A stretch of DNA of 64,000 nucleotides from Branchiostoma floridae. Taxonomy: Eukaryota; Chordata; Leptocardii; Amphioxiformes; Branchiostomatidae. Numbering within the stretch: position 1 is the stretch's first letter; each line of letters begins with the position of its first letter. The stretch lies in assembly GCF_000003815.2 (NCBI RefSeq), contig NC_049983.1, forward strand, positions 12,038,283 through 12,102,282. Direction: 5' to 3'. Under the pieces are notes generated by a model, which saw only the letters and a program-made list of their open reading frames with translations, did not search any database and was not told the DNA's origin. The translations under genes were made by a program, and so were the position numbers. Shown piece by piece: positions 35,536 through 47,940 of the stretch.

Positions 35536-37703
35536 AGCAATGTTTTCCCCAAATGATGTTCTGTCTTAAAAGTGTTTGTCGGCCTGTAAATGAGATAACT
35601 AGTATTATGAATGACTTAATGAACGTGAACCCAAAACATTTTAGGCTCCTTATCTGTTGTGGGGTCCTTTTGTCCGCATTTATGACTGTTGTGAAGGAGA
35701 TTTTTGCTATTCGTAACAACTGCTATCAAAGTTCCTAGCTCTTTGGGAGGATGAGTATTGAGCGTAAACTAAATTGTTTGCAAACAGTTACGCTGAAACA
35801 TGTCTCATGAATGATGGTGTAATTTCATACTTATATGTGTAACCTGACGTTAAAATTACCTTGCACATATTGTGTAAATGTAGAAGTAATTTGCATAATT
35901 TGCATAACTGTATGGCTCTGCCAAATGACTTTCACACATACAAAATGTGTTATGTGGGTAGAGAATAGCATCAATCAAAATTATTTGCACAATCAATGAG
36001 ACAAGAAATTTACAAAAAGCTCTATCTCACAGGGATGTGAAGTTGCTGAACTCTTGTTTGGGGCTTGTGCCATGTTGTCAAAGCTGTTGACATTTGAAAG
36101 GTTACTGTAAACTGAATGGATCTCTTATTATCACAATGACCAACAGTGCCTGTTAAACTTGTAAGCTGACACCTTTTCCAGGGACATTACCTTTATTGCA
36201 GTTTGCATACAGGCAACAGAGCATTTGCATTGATACCTATGTATAGCTAATATGCTAAGCCAGTGATGTTATCGTTCCAGTACATCAATACCTTCCAATG
36301 TCACCTTCCAGTACATGTGTACATCAATACCATCTCAACTATTAATCAAGTCTTTTTGGAAAACAGTTGGTCCCCTCATGATACATCTGTAATACCATTG
36401 ACCAATTTTACCTTTTTTCTCTTATATATCTAATGTTCTACATGCAGGCTTGGCAGGCACAGTAAAACGTTACACCTGTTGGAAAGTTATTCCCATTGCT
36501 GGCAAATATCAGTCTTAACATTTTAATTTCTAACCATGCAAAGTTTAACTTTACCTTAATCACAGTACACACCTGTCAAAATAAGAGTCTTATTTGTATA
36601 GGTATGAAAAAGGACATTTAGATACAACTTGGAGAAATCATTTGGGTATGCATGTAGAACTAAATATCATGATTCTAAACCAACATTTCTTATGAAAGGT
36701 ATAAATTTTTGGTATATGATTTTTTTATATGCTTTAGTGTCAGAGTGCTCCAGCTTGACTAGCACACTCACCTCACAATGGATTAGTACCCACCTACATT
36801 CAGGCCTAATCTTACAGGTGTATACATGTAGGTTCAAGACATGTTTCCTTATCCTTTTGTGTAGCAACATTTTAACACTTGCAATTTCCCTGTGTACTCC
36901 AATGAACCAAATAAAATAGTATTAAGTGGTACATACTGTTAGAGGCTTGTCAGATATTCAAGTATTTAAGCTTTCCTTCAAGTCATATTTCATCTTTCAA
37001 TGTTGTGCAAGTGAATCACAATTTGTTACTTTTCCCAAAGTCATTACCTGTTTGTCTCTTACTCAGAGAAGTAAATGTAGTAAAGTTCAGAAACAGTGGC
37101 ACGGTTCAAACCTTGCATACATTCATCGTATAAAATGGCAATAAATTACAGTAACCAATATCCTGCTGAAAGTGTAACTTACATCTGAGAAGGAACATAA
37201 TGTTCAGAGAACTTATATTCTAGAGGAAACTCATCATAGACAGACTAGTGTTTGCAATTATGTTACCTACAACTGGCAGCAAAATATGTGAACATGAAGA
37301 TTTTGTTCAGTATGACATACATGAGATAGCAATGCTTCAAATTATGAGATTCAAAATTCATCAAATGTGTACAATTGTGGTCCATTCAAGTTTCTGTCCA
37401 AATAGGGTCAATTTAGACAAAGATAACAATGATGCAATAACCACTGCTGTGCAGTAATTGGAGCAAACAACAGTTCAGTCACTCACTATCCATTGTTTGA
37501 TAAATGAGATAGCCCCTACACATTCCGTAGTAGTTGATCTCCATTGATGAAACCCACCAAATTTCCCTCACATGTTGTAAGACACCAAGAGATAATTAAA
37601 TAGTGCATTTTCTTCAACACAGTTTGGTGCATATAAAGAAGAGGAAGACAGCATTGTATAATTCATTAATTCTCACTAGCCTAGACTACAGGGTTGCCTA
37701 TCC
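35536..37703. other. Convergent intergenic region, P450 to SARS1
   Basis: This 2.2 kb AT-rich stretch lies between the stop codons of two convergent genes and must hold both 3' UTRs. An AATAAA overlaps the P450 stop codon (35531-35536) and another on the plus strand lies at 36909. I see no coding exon, RNA gene or inverted repeat of note. Confidence 0.6.
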
Positions 37704-40700
37704 CTAGTTCACGGCCATGTTTTGGACTTGTTCCGTGACCTTCTCTGCTTCTGGACCATCCTGAGTAGGTTTGACTTTCTCCTTCTTTTTCCCTGCCTTC
37801 TTTTTCTTGGTGGCCTGTTCTTCGATTGGTGCTGGCTTCACAAATGGTATGAACTCAATTGCACCTATAATAGGAGAAAGTTCCATGTCAGTTAAACAAT
37901 TAACAATGACATTTTTATGCCAGTACACTTCTGTTTGTATTGCTGATAGTTCCATGTAACTATTGTTAATTTTACACTGCATTGCCAACGTGTACTGGAG
38001 GGCAAATTGAAAAGATTTAGTACACTTCCTTTCACACTGTCATCTGACATTGTAAAGAGAAGAAAAATGTTAGATCTGCAGTTTTCTGACCAACCACAGC
38101 TAATATTTCCAAATGATGATTCCTTGAGTACATATGCTTTCTCTGCAACTTCATTCTTACCTGGCATGAACTGCCTGAGCACCTCTGGGATGACGATGCC
38201 CTCCTCAGTCTGGTGGTTCTCCAGGATGGCACAGATGACTCGGGTGGTGGCACACATGGTGGCGTTCAACATGTGCACAAACTCAGGCTGCAAACAGACA
38301 CAACACAGCTCATAAGGACTAACAACTCAGTTTGAAGTAACTTTTTAGTTTATAGGATACTGTAAATGCATTTAATTTCACTGGGATTTAATTTTGCGGT
38401 AGCAAGAAAAGGGACTTTTCGTGGTGGTTTTAAGTTCACGGTAGCACCGTGTACTGTAGTCTCTTAGAGCCATGGAAAAATTATCACTATATAAAAAAAA
38501 CACCGTGAAAGTTTCTGTATTCACAGTATTCTTCAATTGGTGACACTTCATAGTACATCTTGTTTATCTTGGAGGTATATGTTTATGCCTTAGAGTGTTA
38601 CTGACTGAAGAATATTCCATAAACTATATTCATATGTGACAGATGAATCAGCAAGATAACTTTTATATCTATCGATGAAGAACTTCTACTGTTGAAGGAA
38701 TTCTGTCCAACCTTTTCATTCATCTTCTTGGTCTGTCCGTACCGCACCAGTAGTCGCCGTGCCTGGTAGTCCAGACAGTTGGAACACGACACAAGCTCGC
38801 GGAACGCGCCTGACCCAGGGAACCACGCCTCCAGGTCATATTTCATGGCTGCTGCATTGTTCAATGCTCCTAAATGAATAAAACACTCCAATCAGCACCA
38901 CTAGATGGAAACATCTTTAGTTAACCATTCATGACAATCTAAAGTACAACATGCTAAATCTGCAACGAACAGAAAATTAATACATGGTATTCATAAAATT
39001 AGGTTGTTATTAGTAAAGTTATGTGTCCTTGGCATTCAACTTCCATAATTTTTTGGACTACAACATACCAGAGGTGTTTAATTTTCACATAATAACAAAA
39101 CATTATCTTTGTAACTACATGGGTCAGCTATAAATAGTAGTGCATTCTTGTTCCAGTTACCCACCTGACACAATGTTGACAATGCGGTAAGGAATGCCCA
39201 GAGTCTTGTAGAACTCTTCAGCATTACCAATCATCTCATGGAACAGACCCCAGGAGTCATCTGGTTTCGACAGCACAAACTGTTCAACCTAGCAAGGGAA
39301 CAGAATTTACAGCATCCCTCAACTTCAAAGCATATCAACATAACAAAACATGTTTTCTGTTATTGTATTCTTATTTACCATAACGAAATACATGACATAA
39401 TTAAACATATGCAAGATATTTGGACTTGGTGTGTTTCATGAAACAAAATTATTATGCTTACTTCAAAGAAGACTATATTACTTGAATACAACCATACCTT
39501 TTCAAACTGGTGCACCCTGAAGATCCCTCTCGTGTCACGCCCATGTGACCCCACTTCTTGTCGGAAACATGTCGAAATCCCCGCGTACTTGATTGGCAAC
39601 TCCTCGGGCTTCATCCACTCATCGCGATGATAAGCTGCGATTGGCTGTTCTGACGTGGCGATGAGATACTTGACATCCTCCGTTTGGTCGTCTCCTTTCT
39701 CGCTACCCTTCCCAATAACCTGGTGTAGTAAGAAAGACAAGTACTTTAGGACTCAAGGAAGAATGGTGAAATGATATGGAACACTAATGGAGAACAAAAA
39801 ACTGTAACAGTATTCTGTCTTTAAAAAGTAGCTTGTCTTTTAAGATTAGTTTTAAAAGGTAGCGATAGATTAATGCCAAGTCAAGCTGACCATAAACTTA
39901 CAATAGACATGGTAAGCCTACAAGTACAGATGTCCATACCTTGTACAACTCGTCATCAAACTGGCTGAGCTGTGCGACCTCTGACATGACGTCCTTCTTC
40001 ATGAAGAAGGGCGTGTACAGGGCTGTGTAACCCTTCTCATACAGGATCCGCAGGGCGTACTGGATCAGGGCCTGCTCCAGGAACACGGCTATTCCCTGGA
40101 ATGTAACAATTAGTATTGAACAAAATTCAGCGGTCCAAGACCTTCCTGGTGAATACAGAAAGCAGGGTAGTCATTCATACCACAGTTCACAACTAATAAG
40201 GGCTGTCTCCAGAACCTGTCCTTCCATCCTAGGACAGAAATGTACTTGTTGGGACGGAAAATAATTTTACCCATCTGCCCTAAAAAGTGAGTAAAATGAC
40301 ATCAAACTGTTGATAATGTACTTTCATAAGCTTAAGATGTCATATCTAACCAGGAAAATCAACAACATTGGCTCCCAAAAAATGAGTACGACAGAAAAAA
40401 ATTTGAAGCTGGAGACAGCTCTGCAACTGACGTCATGTTTTTAGCAGTTACCTTAATTTAATGACATTCCCTTATCACTTCACTTCCCTAATTTTGGGCC
40501 AAGAAAAACATTATAAGTAACTGATAGAAGTAAACACAGCTTCACTTACCCTCATGTAATAACCCCTGCTGCCGGCAGTGACCGCGCCCCTCTCTCCATC
40601 ATACCCATCAATCATGGTGATCAGGTCCACGTGTGAGTACTTTTTCCTCACAGTGCAGTCCCCATTCGTCCTTTCTGTTCTGTTATCTTCATCCTAACAA

Positions 40701-43172
40701 GAGATCAACATATTCAAAATTAAGTACGAGCAATAAGGGAGATATAATATTCCAGCTTTGCAGTTTGTAGAAAATATATCAAAGCTGTACATTCAACAAC
40801 ATTCATCTGGAATTCATGTATGTAACTCATACAGGATGTCCCTGTAGATCAACTGGTAATAGCTTCACCGTTGAGATCCTGGTTCAAATTTGTTGGTAAC
40901 TGGAAGACCCTCTTAAATCCTGGGAAAAGCATTTAGGATTGGTTGCACCCATCTTTCTTAAGATCCTAAAATGGAGGTACTGTTTGAGGGGCCGGGCATA
41001 TTAAATGGGAAGGGCTTGCAACCTCTCCCTGTGAAAATAAATCCTGCTCCTAAATGAAGAAGACACTCCAATCAGCAACAACAGATGGAACATCTTATCC
41101 ATTCAGGACAATCAAAAGCACAACATGCTAAATCTGCAATGAACAGAAATACATGTAGAAGGTATTCATAAATTCAGGTCAATACCAGTAAAGTTACCCG
41201 GTTATGTGTCCTTGGCATTCAACTTCCATGATTCTTTGGACTATAACATACCAGAAGTGTTTACCAGAACATACACATAAGTGCACATTACCTTCAAAAC
41301 TACATGGGTCAGTTATTAAGAGTAGTGCGTTCTTGTTCCAGTAACCCAGGTCCTTTTCGGGGCCTACAGAAACATTGAAAATAGCTGATAGAAGTAAACA
41401 CCATGCTGGCATACCCATCAGCCTCACCTACCCTCATGTAATAGCCCCTGCTGCCGGCAGTGACCGCAGCAGTAACCCCTACTGAAATAGCAAAGAAACT
41501 TGCTACCTATGTGCCACCAGGTGCTACAAGGGTCCAAATTCCAAAATTCCTACAATGTAGTAACTTACTCACCTCATCATTACTAATGGGAACATCAGCG
41601 TGAAGGATGTTTCCGATTTCCTTCAGGCTTTCCTGACGTTGTTTCTCCACCTCTGCCCGTCCTGCAGTGTTCTGCACGATGGACTTGTCAATGATGGTCC
41701 GGATCTGCTTTATCTGGTTCACACTCATTGCCTGAAGAAAACAGTCAACAACTTAGAGATGCTTTCTATTTGAAATTCATCAATAGAGTGCTAGACAGTA
41801 CTATTCATTGTTAAAGACTTGCGTGCAATCATGCAGGACATGTATATGAGTGATATGAGTGAGTGTCTGGTCTGGTTTGTTACCTGTAAGGCTTCTGGTG
41901 TCAGCTTTTCCAGTTCATCCTCAGTAAGGGTGGACTCACTCTCTTCACCAACTGGTTCCTTTTTCTACAGGTTCCACAAAAAGTAAAACTGTTCAGCTAC
42001 AAATACATGTATTCAGATAAAGCACACCATCTAGCAACTAATATCTAATTGCCATAGAATCTACAAAGTACAAGAAATAGGGTGGGCCAATAATCAACAC
42101 CCATATTTTTATGAGTTCTATGTTGGCAACTTTGACACTATTGTAAAAAATACTATATCAAAAGAATATGTTCTGTCCATCATGTGGATACCCTCAGTTT
42201 GGCTCAGGGATGCATTTTACTTAAGAGAGCTTAGTCAACTTTCTTAATAAATCTAGAATCAGTGCATTTCATAGTCATTTAACATAACAGTGTATGTAAG
42301 TACCTCAACTGCAAATCATTTGGTAGCTTACTAGTAGAGATCTTTGTACATAATCACACTGGCAATCATAGCTAACGAATGAGCTAAGCATGTTTAATAA
42401 GCATACTGTATGCACCATGCATAAATCAAGTGGTTTTATTGCCTACCATTTTATGACATAGTCAACTCTAGTGTGGGCCACATATGGTATAAGTCAGAGT
42501 AATGAACACACCTTCATTTTCTCCCCTATGGTCTTGCTGCACAGGTTCTTCAGTCTGTTGAGTGTGTCTGCCTGGTACCGCACTTTACATTTAAGGTGAT
42601 AGAAGATATAGTCATGTATATGATATATGTTATAAGGATCATTGAAAAGATTGGATTCACAAGTTGGATTTAACGTTATATCGACAAATTCAACAACTAA
42701 GATTCTATAGGTTAGATTGAGCTTATGAAACATAAGTTTATAGATGTTTGCAGAAATTTGACATAAGCGAAATATATGGCAATAACTAATAAATAATACA
42801 TTACCTATCACAATAATTGGCAGTGTCTGCATGCATGTGTTGCATCATCTTTGCTTTGCAGAACACAGGTTACGTTTTAGTACGCGTTCAAGTTTTGGCA
42901 GCACCAATACGGTCGTACATACTGTGTATCTGGTGAGATTTCAAATGCCAAGAGAAAGGTTTTAGTGATTAGATGAGACCACATGCTAACTGTGAACAGG
43001 TAGGCGTGTAGTGGGTGGGAGGGGGGCACAACTCACATTTTCTCCATTGCTCGTCGGCTTGGACCACGTTGTCAACCAACGTCACATCCTTGTAGCGCTT
43101 GGACTGATTCTCGCGGATCTTGTTGGGATCTCCTCCCCGATCTACACGAAATAGATCCAGATCCAGAACCAT
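37704..43172 (-). CDS. SARS1: Cytosolic seryl-tRNA synthetase, complete
   Basis: This class II synthetase charges tRNA-Ser and tRNA-Sec with serine in the cytosol. Eleven exons on the minus strand join in phase: 43172-43037, 42582-42512, 41964-41884, 41731-41573, 40693-40550, 40095-39940, 39719-39498, 39288-39165, 38869-38712, 38287-38161, 37864-37704 (512 residues; the human enzyme is 514). The N-terminal tRNA-binding coiled-coil arm starts [16 protein letters not shown]. Motif 1 lies around [12 protein letters not shown] to YTPFF (about 200-225), motif 2 is [20 protein letters not shown] (near 300-320), and motif 3 lies in exon 9 ([15 protein letters not shown]). The C-terminus has the eukaryotic extension with the lysine cluster [11 protein letters not shown] (479-489) and ends QNMAVN. 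The exon 2 acceptor (AAAG at 42583) has a weak pyrimidine tract and is the least certain boundary. Confidence 0.94.
38354..38530 (+). repeat. Dispersed short repeat in SARS1 intron 9
   Basis: The sequence from about 38354 (ATACTGTAAATGCATTTAA) through GTGGTTTTAAGTTCACGGT has the composition of a very common invertebrate dispersed repeat. A degenerate relative (GTGGTTTTAAAGTTCACAGT) occurs at about 10813-10832 in ST7 intron 1. It is non-coding. Confidence 0.5.
40199..40423. mobile_element. MITE-like element with GGGCTGTCTCCAG termini in SARS1 intron 5
   Basis: The left end AGGGCTGTCTCCAG and right end CTGGAGACAGCTCT are inverted repeats of about 13-14 bp around a 200-bp AT-rich interior with no open frame. 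A target duplication was not obvious. Confidence 0.55.
40838..41040 (+). mobile_element. Possible tRNA-derived SINE in SARS1 intron 4
   Basis: TAGATCAACTGG (40845-40856) resembles an RNA polymerase III A box and GGTTCAAAT (40881-40889) a B box, about 35 bp apart as in tRNA genes. The sequence does not fold as an intact tRNA by eye. A GC-richer body follows, including GGGAAGGGCTTGCAACC. Confidence 0.4.
41041..41475. repeat. Chimeric intragenic duplication with a vestigial SARS1 exon 5 end
   Basis: Sequence 41041-41353 is a diverged copy of 38868-39170 (SARS1 intron 8 up to the edge of exon 8). Directly adjoining it, about 41373-41466 copies 40515-40600, which is the end of exon 5 with its donor and flanking intron. 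On the minus strand the copy still encodes [11 protein letters not shown] followed by GTAGGT. The two source segments are about 1.4 kb apart, so the copy is a join of two separate pieces. It lies in intron 4, and without an upstream acceptor the exon piece should not be spliced in. Confidence 0.75.
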
Positions 43173-45600
43173 CGTGCTGAAGACAGTTACCGCAGAGAAT
43201 TTAGCTAATTATCTCCACACTGTGGATTAGGCAACCACTTCGTGTCCTGGTGCAATATGAGACGGCAGCAGAATGCAAAAAGAGAATAGCTAACAATAAA
43301 CTGATTGATAACTTATATCGACATATTTTACTTATACAAATTATAAATATATTATTTGTGTCAAAAAGATAGAATTATTATAAGAAATATGGCTAATTGA
43401 TTCTTTTAGTGTTTTCCATCTTAATGTTGCATATAGATGCGTTGAATCCGGGTCAGAGGTTAGACTGGAGCGCTGAACACATCCGGACATGCGCACTGGG
43501 CTCTTGTAGGTGGCCTGATGATGTCAGAGGCAAAGAACGTGGCAGTGCGGCGGCTAAGTCAAATCTGCAGCTCTGACACGTATCACCAACAGATTCTTAT
43601 TATGTGACGGTTACCAACTGCTCTGGGGGAAATTGTAATCGCGGTAGTACTGTACCTAGTGACACCCGTCACAGCTTGGTAGGCACCTGCCAGCGCCCCC
43701 TGGCGTTTGCTGATGGTAGATACAGCCCACCTGTATGAATTCGGTTCAATGGTTGGTTGATCTGTAAGTAACTACCACCAGCAAACGCGTCGGTCTGTCG
43801 GTCTTTGTGGCACTTGCAGCAAAGAAATCAAAGCGTACAAACGGTAAATGTTGTAAACGACAAAACATTATCAACCATATTGAAACCGTGACTTTGATAT
43901 TACGCCAGTGTCTTCAGACTTACTGACTGAAATAACACAGAGCACTTATGAAGCACTAGAACTCGTGTCGGCACTAGTTCTTGACGCAAAACCGACATTC
44001 AAACTGGTGAATTTACTGTGTCCGTGGAAAGACCAGGGAAGCTGGAATCACACGGTCAGTGGCCGTGTTTGGAAGGTCGCATTCTTACGGCTTGTCTCCG
44101 CCAGGGGTTAAACCAACACTTGTCATCAAAATACCACAGACCTGACGCTTCCGCCCCCAATGACAATCCCCGGTATTTTAATGGTCGCGGGGCTTGCTTC
44201 CACCACAATACCGAGAACTGACCTCAAGAGAGGACTACATTCCATCTGACTGGCAGGTTGGTAAGCGTCCGTTACCTGGAAACAAAAGACTCCGACATGC
44301 TGTTGGTTCTCTGAGTCACCATATGTCATAACAACCAGAAATATTGTCAGAAAGTGCAGTAACGTTAACGTTATATTTGTTAGTAGAGTAACCTCTGTAA
44401 TTGGTACAAGACGTTCTTTCTAGATACCTTCTATCGAGTCATGCTAGTAACGTTCAATGCCGTTCAAGCAAATGTCTGCACGTGTGCATATAGTGAAATC
44501 ACTATGCGGCCATATTTTCTGATATGTTAGATTAGTATACTGTTGTATACAGTTGTAGATAGTTTGCCGTTGTTAATGATACACGTTGCTTTCCATACAT
44601 TGTACCTGTTGCAATCGTTGGGCAATAAACTTGACTTGACTATATACCTGTAGTAACGCGCTTTCAAGTCCCGGTGTGGTCAGGCAAAACCGTGATCGTA
44701 ATCAAGTCGTGTAGGTAAAGTAAGACTTCCCCAGTCTTATTGTCAGTAAATATTGCACTACTTATGAGGAAGAGAAGACCAGTGTGTGGAATTTCATCTA
44801 TTAAATGCGTATGTCCGGGAAACAATGTCGGTCGTAGGCTTTGCTCTATCGACTCTAGATTTTATTCTGTAGTTGTTCACTGTGCGTTTGTGTGCCCACC
44901 AACTATCTTTTCCATTTGTTTCCTACTGATTTCTAGTAGTTAGTAGAATAAGGATGTAGATACTGTACTTTTACACATGTAGACCTTACGAAAGTCGCTG
45001 TACTTTTTGTCGTGTCAATAAAGATTTCCTTATGTTACGGCATAAAGGAGAAGAATGTGAACTGGTCCTGCATACTGTGGCGTGAACCTGGGTGCATCTG
45101 CGGTATTCCCATACACGTGCGGTCGGTATGTGGCGTGATTCCCTCCTCCCCAACCCATTTTTCTTTAAGACGAGCCACGGCCAGTCATGCCAGACCTCAG
45201 GCACACAGCTTACTTTAAGATTAAGTGATGCACCTTACTTCAGTTGAGCATGTCTGTGTGTATTCTTAAACTCACCCGCGCGAAGCGCCATGTTTACATC
45301 ATATCCTGAAAAACAAGTTTAACTCTGGTGTGATTCAGAATGACTAGTGTCGCATCCTGTGGAATGTTTGTTATGCGCCCAAAGATTAACCTTTACCGAG
45401 TCGATTCTCTGTAAAATACGGGCTTATCGACAGGGACTGTTTAAGTTTAACCCCTGGCCCACAACCATGCAGTGAGTTGGAATTCCCGCAAATAATTTTT
45501 TATATATCTTTACATATTGTATGTATATAGCCAGACAACATGCCTTGATACATTTGGTGTGATAAATAAAGAAAAGCAACAATTGTTCTTAAAAAAAACA
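43173..45600. other. Upstream flank of SARS1, no recognised gene
   Basis: The SARS1 promoter must lie just right of 43172; the GC-richer patch with CATGCGCAC (43489-43497) resembles a partial NRF-1 site. Open frames of 60-90 codons occur on both strands around 43900-44330 and 45000-45200, but none resembles a known family and they overlap each other. AATAAA-type signals occur at about 44624 and 45564. Confidence 0.4.
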
Positions 45601-45629
45601 TTTTTAAAAGACTTCTCTCTCCAAAGCTA

Positions 45630-45760
45630 AGACGTTCCAGCACCGGAAGTTGTCTGGGCTTGAGCTCACTTCCGCCAACAGTCTACTAAGGCACAGGGTC
45701 TTTGCCCTCAGAACAAAATGTACGTGGCTACTTCTGGCAACGTTTCACATTGTGTAAGTG
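45630..45760 (+). promoter_or_regulatory. Possible promoter with paired ETS-type sites and short first exon
   Basis: CACCGGAAGT (45640-45649) and ACTTCCG (45668-45674) form a pair of opposed ETS-type motifs about 20 bp apart. An ATG at 45718 opens MYVATSGNVSHC and runs into a good donor (GTAAGTG at about 45754). No downstream partner exon could be identified, so this is only a candidate start of a transcript. Confidence 0.25.
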
Positions 45761-46587
45761 TTAGACGCCGACGTTTGTTTGTTCAAGATATTGAAGTTTA
45801 CTTTTCCTCAAAACTACGAATTGATTGAGACTTATTTGCGATTGTTTACTTTGTGCTGGCGTTCAGTAAAGTGTTTTTCTGTTTTTCCTTTTTTTCTTTA
45901 TCTTGAAGTCATTATTCTGTACTACCAGTTTTTCAAGGCTTCCTGTCCTTCAAATCATATACCTGATATAACCTCCTTGTTCAAATTAAATATTTTGAAA
46001 AATCAAAGAAGAAAATGACAGGAGACTTTGACACAAAGTTTTCTCGAGCGCTCTTTGCGAAAAAGTTATCTAAACTTCTTGGCCATGTGATCGTGTCTTT
46101 TTAATCGAGTTATAAATTAAGATTTGACAAGTATAATTGTATCGTTAGTAAACTGGTGCACTTTTTTCAAGTGTTAACCTGAATGCTGCAGATTTAAGGC
46201 CCCAAATCCCATTCTTGTTGCCTCACGAATAGAATAGATGTACTGATGGGGATTACTCTACCCGCCATCAATTATAACTAGACACCTGTCAGCAGCATTA
46301 CTCCCTCTTAGTTACATTACCCACAGATTTCCGTCACCAAAGAATGCCCAACAGAATACCTGTATGCCAAAAGTACGACCACAAAGCCAGAAACCCATTG
46401 AAAGTCTTTGACCTATTTCGCCGGCAATGTCCGGCATTTGAACTCGGTAAACACCGTCACAGAGTGGGACGACCGTTGGACAAGTGACGTCACCTAACCT
46501 TTAGACAGCGCGGCCGCCATGTTTGTTTTGCTCAAGTTCGCATGACCCTGTCGGTGGTAGTGCCGTTACAATTATCCACAGGTGCCG

Positions 46588-47022
46588 TTTGCCAAAGGTC
46601 AAAGTAAATTTATCTTACGGCACGATTAGACGAAAACAAGGGTCGACATAGCTGTAATTCCAACCATGCCATGTCACAAAACGATATAACGTAAATGACG
46701 TCAGCAAAATCAATTTAATTAGTGTGTCTGACGTTACCATGGTTACCGTTGATCTTTTTATTGCTAACGTGATATTTACAACGATGCTGTACTTTTGCTA
46801 AAGGTCCAAGTAAATTTGTCTTTTGGCATGATTAGACGGAAACAAAGTTCGACATAGTTGTAATTTCTAGCATACCATACATATGTCGCAAAACGATATG
46901 TTAAATCGTTAATATAATGTAAAAGAAGTCAGCAAAGTCAATAATTCCTATACCTAACGTTACCATGGTTACCTTTGATCTTTTTTTGCGAACATCACAT
47001 TCACAACAATCCTATACTATTA
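46588..47022 (+). repeat. Imperfect tandem duplication of about 205-215 bp
   Basis: Two adjacent copies share the order TTTGCYAAAGGTC, AAGTAAATTTRTCTT, GATTAGACG, GACATAG, CAAAACGATAT, GTCAGCAAA, CGTTACCATGGTTACC and TTGATCTTTTT. The first spans about 46588-46792 and the second about 46793-47022. Each keeps the near-palindrome ACGTTACCATGGTTACC. A GTGACGTCAC palindrome (46486-46495, CRE-type) lies about 100 bp to the left. There is no coding frame. Confidence 0.7.
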
Positions 47023-47625
47023 TTCATGTATCAGGTCTTATTTCCACTTCAAAATCTTTTTCGTTGGAGGGTGCTATACGTGCACCTGTAACGTTGGCGT
47101 ATTTGGAACAAAAGTTTTAACTCATCTATCAAAAATTAAAATGATTTCTATGTTCAATGAAGGTACGCAAAGGAACCTCTCTCATAACTTATAGTCAGAC
47201 ACCAGGCACAGAAATGTTCATCATGCTTCAGCCTGTTCCCTAAACCATAGGTCATACCGCTTAACTACGGTCGATTACCCAAGGTGTTGGGAAGTACAGG
47301 TGACAATACCAAAACTTGCGTCACAACACCCAATCTCCACCAGCTTTTCTTTCCTTCGCTCAATCTTTAAGACGCAAACCTTCTTGGAATGCAAACTATC
47401 CCTGTGACATTCCAAGTTTCACTCGGTGTTTACGAAGTTGATAACAAATGGCCCTTTCTTCCCGGCAGCGCCCGGCCTAAGCCCGTGTGATAGAGTAAGG
47501 TACACTCTTGTTACTGACACCACGTGCCCCACATACCTTTGTCTTTACTCAGCATGTGGATTCCCCGCTACCAGCAAATATTTTGCGTTCTACCAGGCTA
47601 CCGTCAGCGTTGTTTACTCGTCTTA

Positions 47626-47940
47626 ACAGGTGTATATAAATAATCTTGGCCCGGGCCTCTGTTCAGAAGTACGACAGGTGTCCGCTGGCGGGCCACCGAC
47701 ACGCCACCTCCGCACTCAAGACTTTACTGGGTCCTTCTCAAGATATTTTTTTACACCAGAGTATCCCTTGGTGTGAGTCTGTCAGTGTGTCAGTCTTGAC
47801 ATTTATCACCCCCGAGGGGTATATATGACAGCGGAAGTTAGCCGGACGCGAGCGGGACTCGGCGGGACGGATCCGGGAGAGAGGCCGAAGAAACCGCGGA
47901 ACTTTCTCCAACCTCGTGGGCCGATCACAACCCTGAACAG
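47626..47940 (+). promoter_or_regulatory. TATA-type promoter region and possible untranslated first exon
   Basis: Two TATA-like boxes, GTATATAAATA at about 47632 and GTATATATGA at about 47819, each precede GC-rich leader-like sequence. The leader 47845-47940 has no ATG and ends AACCCTGAACAG followed by GTAAGGTG, an excellent donor. This is what a non-coding first exon of a plus-strand gene would look like. The gene it would serve is not identifiable in the window. Confidence 0.35.

Noticed and set aside
40845..40889. Functional tRNA gene
   Set aside because: Pol III-like boxes are present but no acceptor stem or cloverleaf can be drawn.
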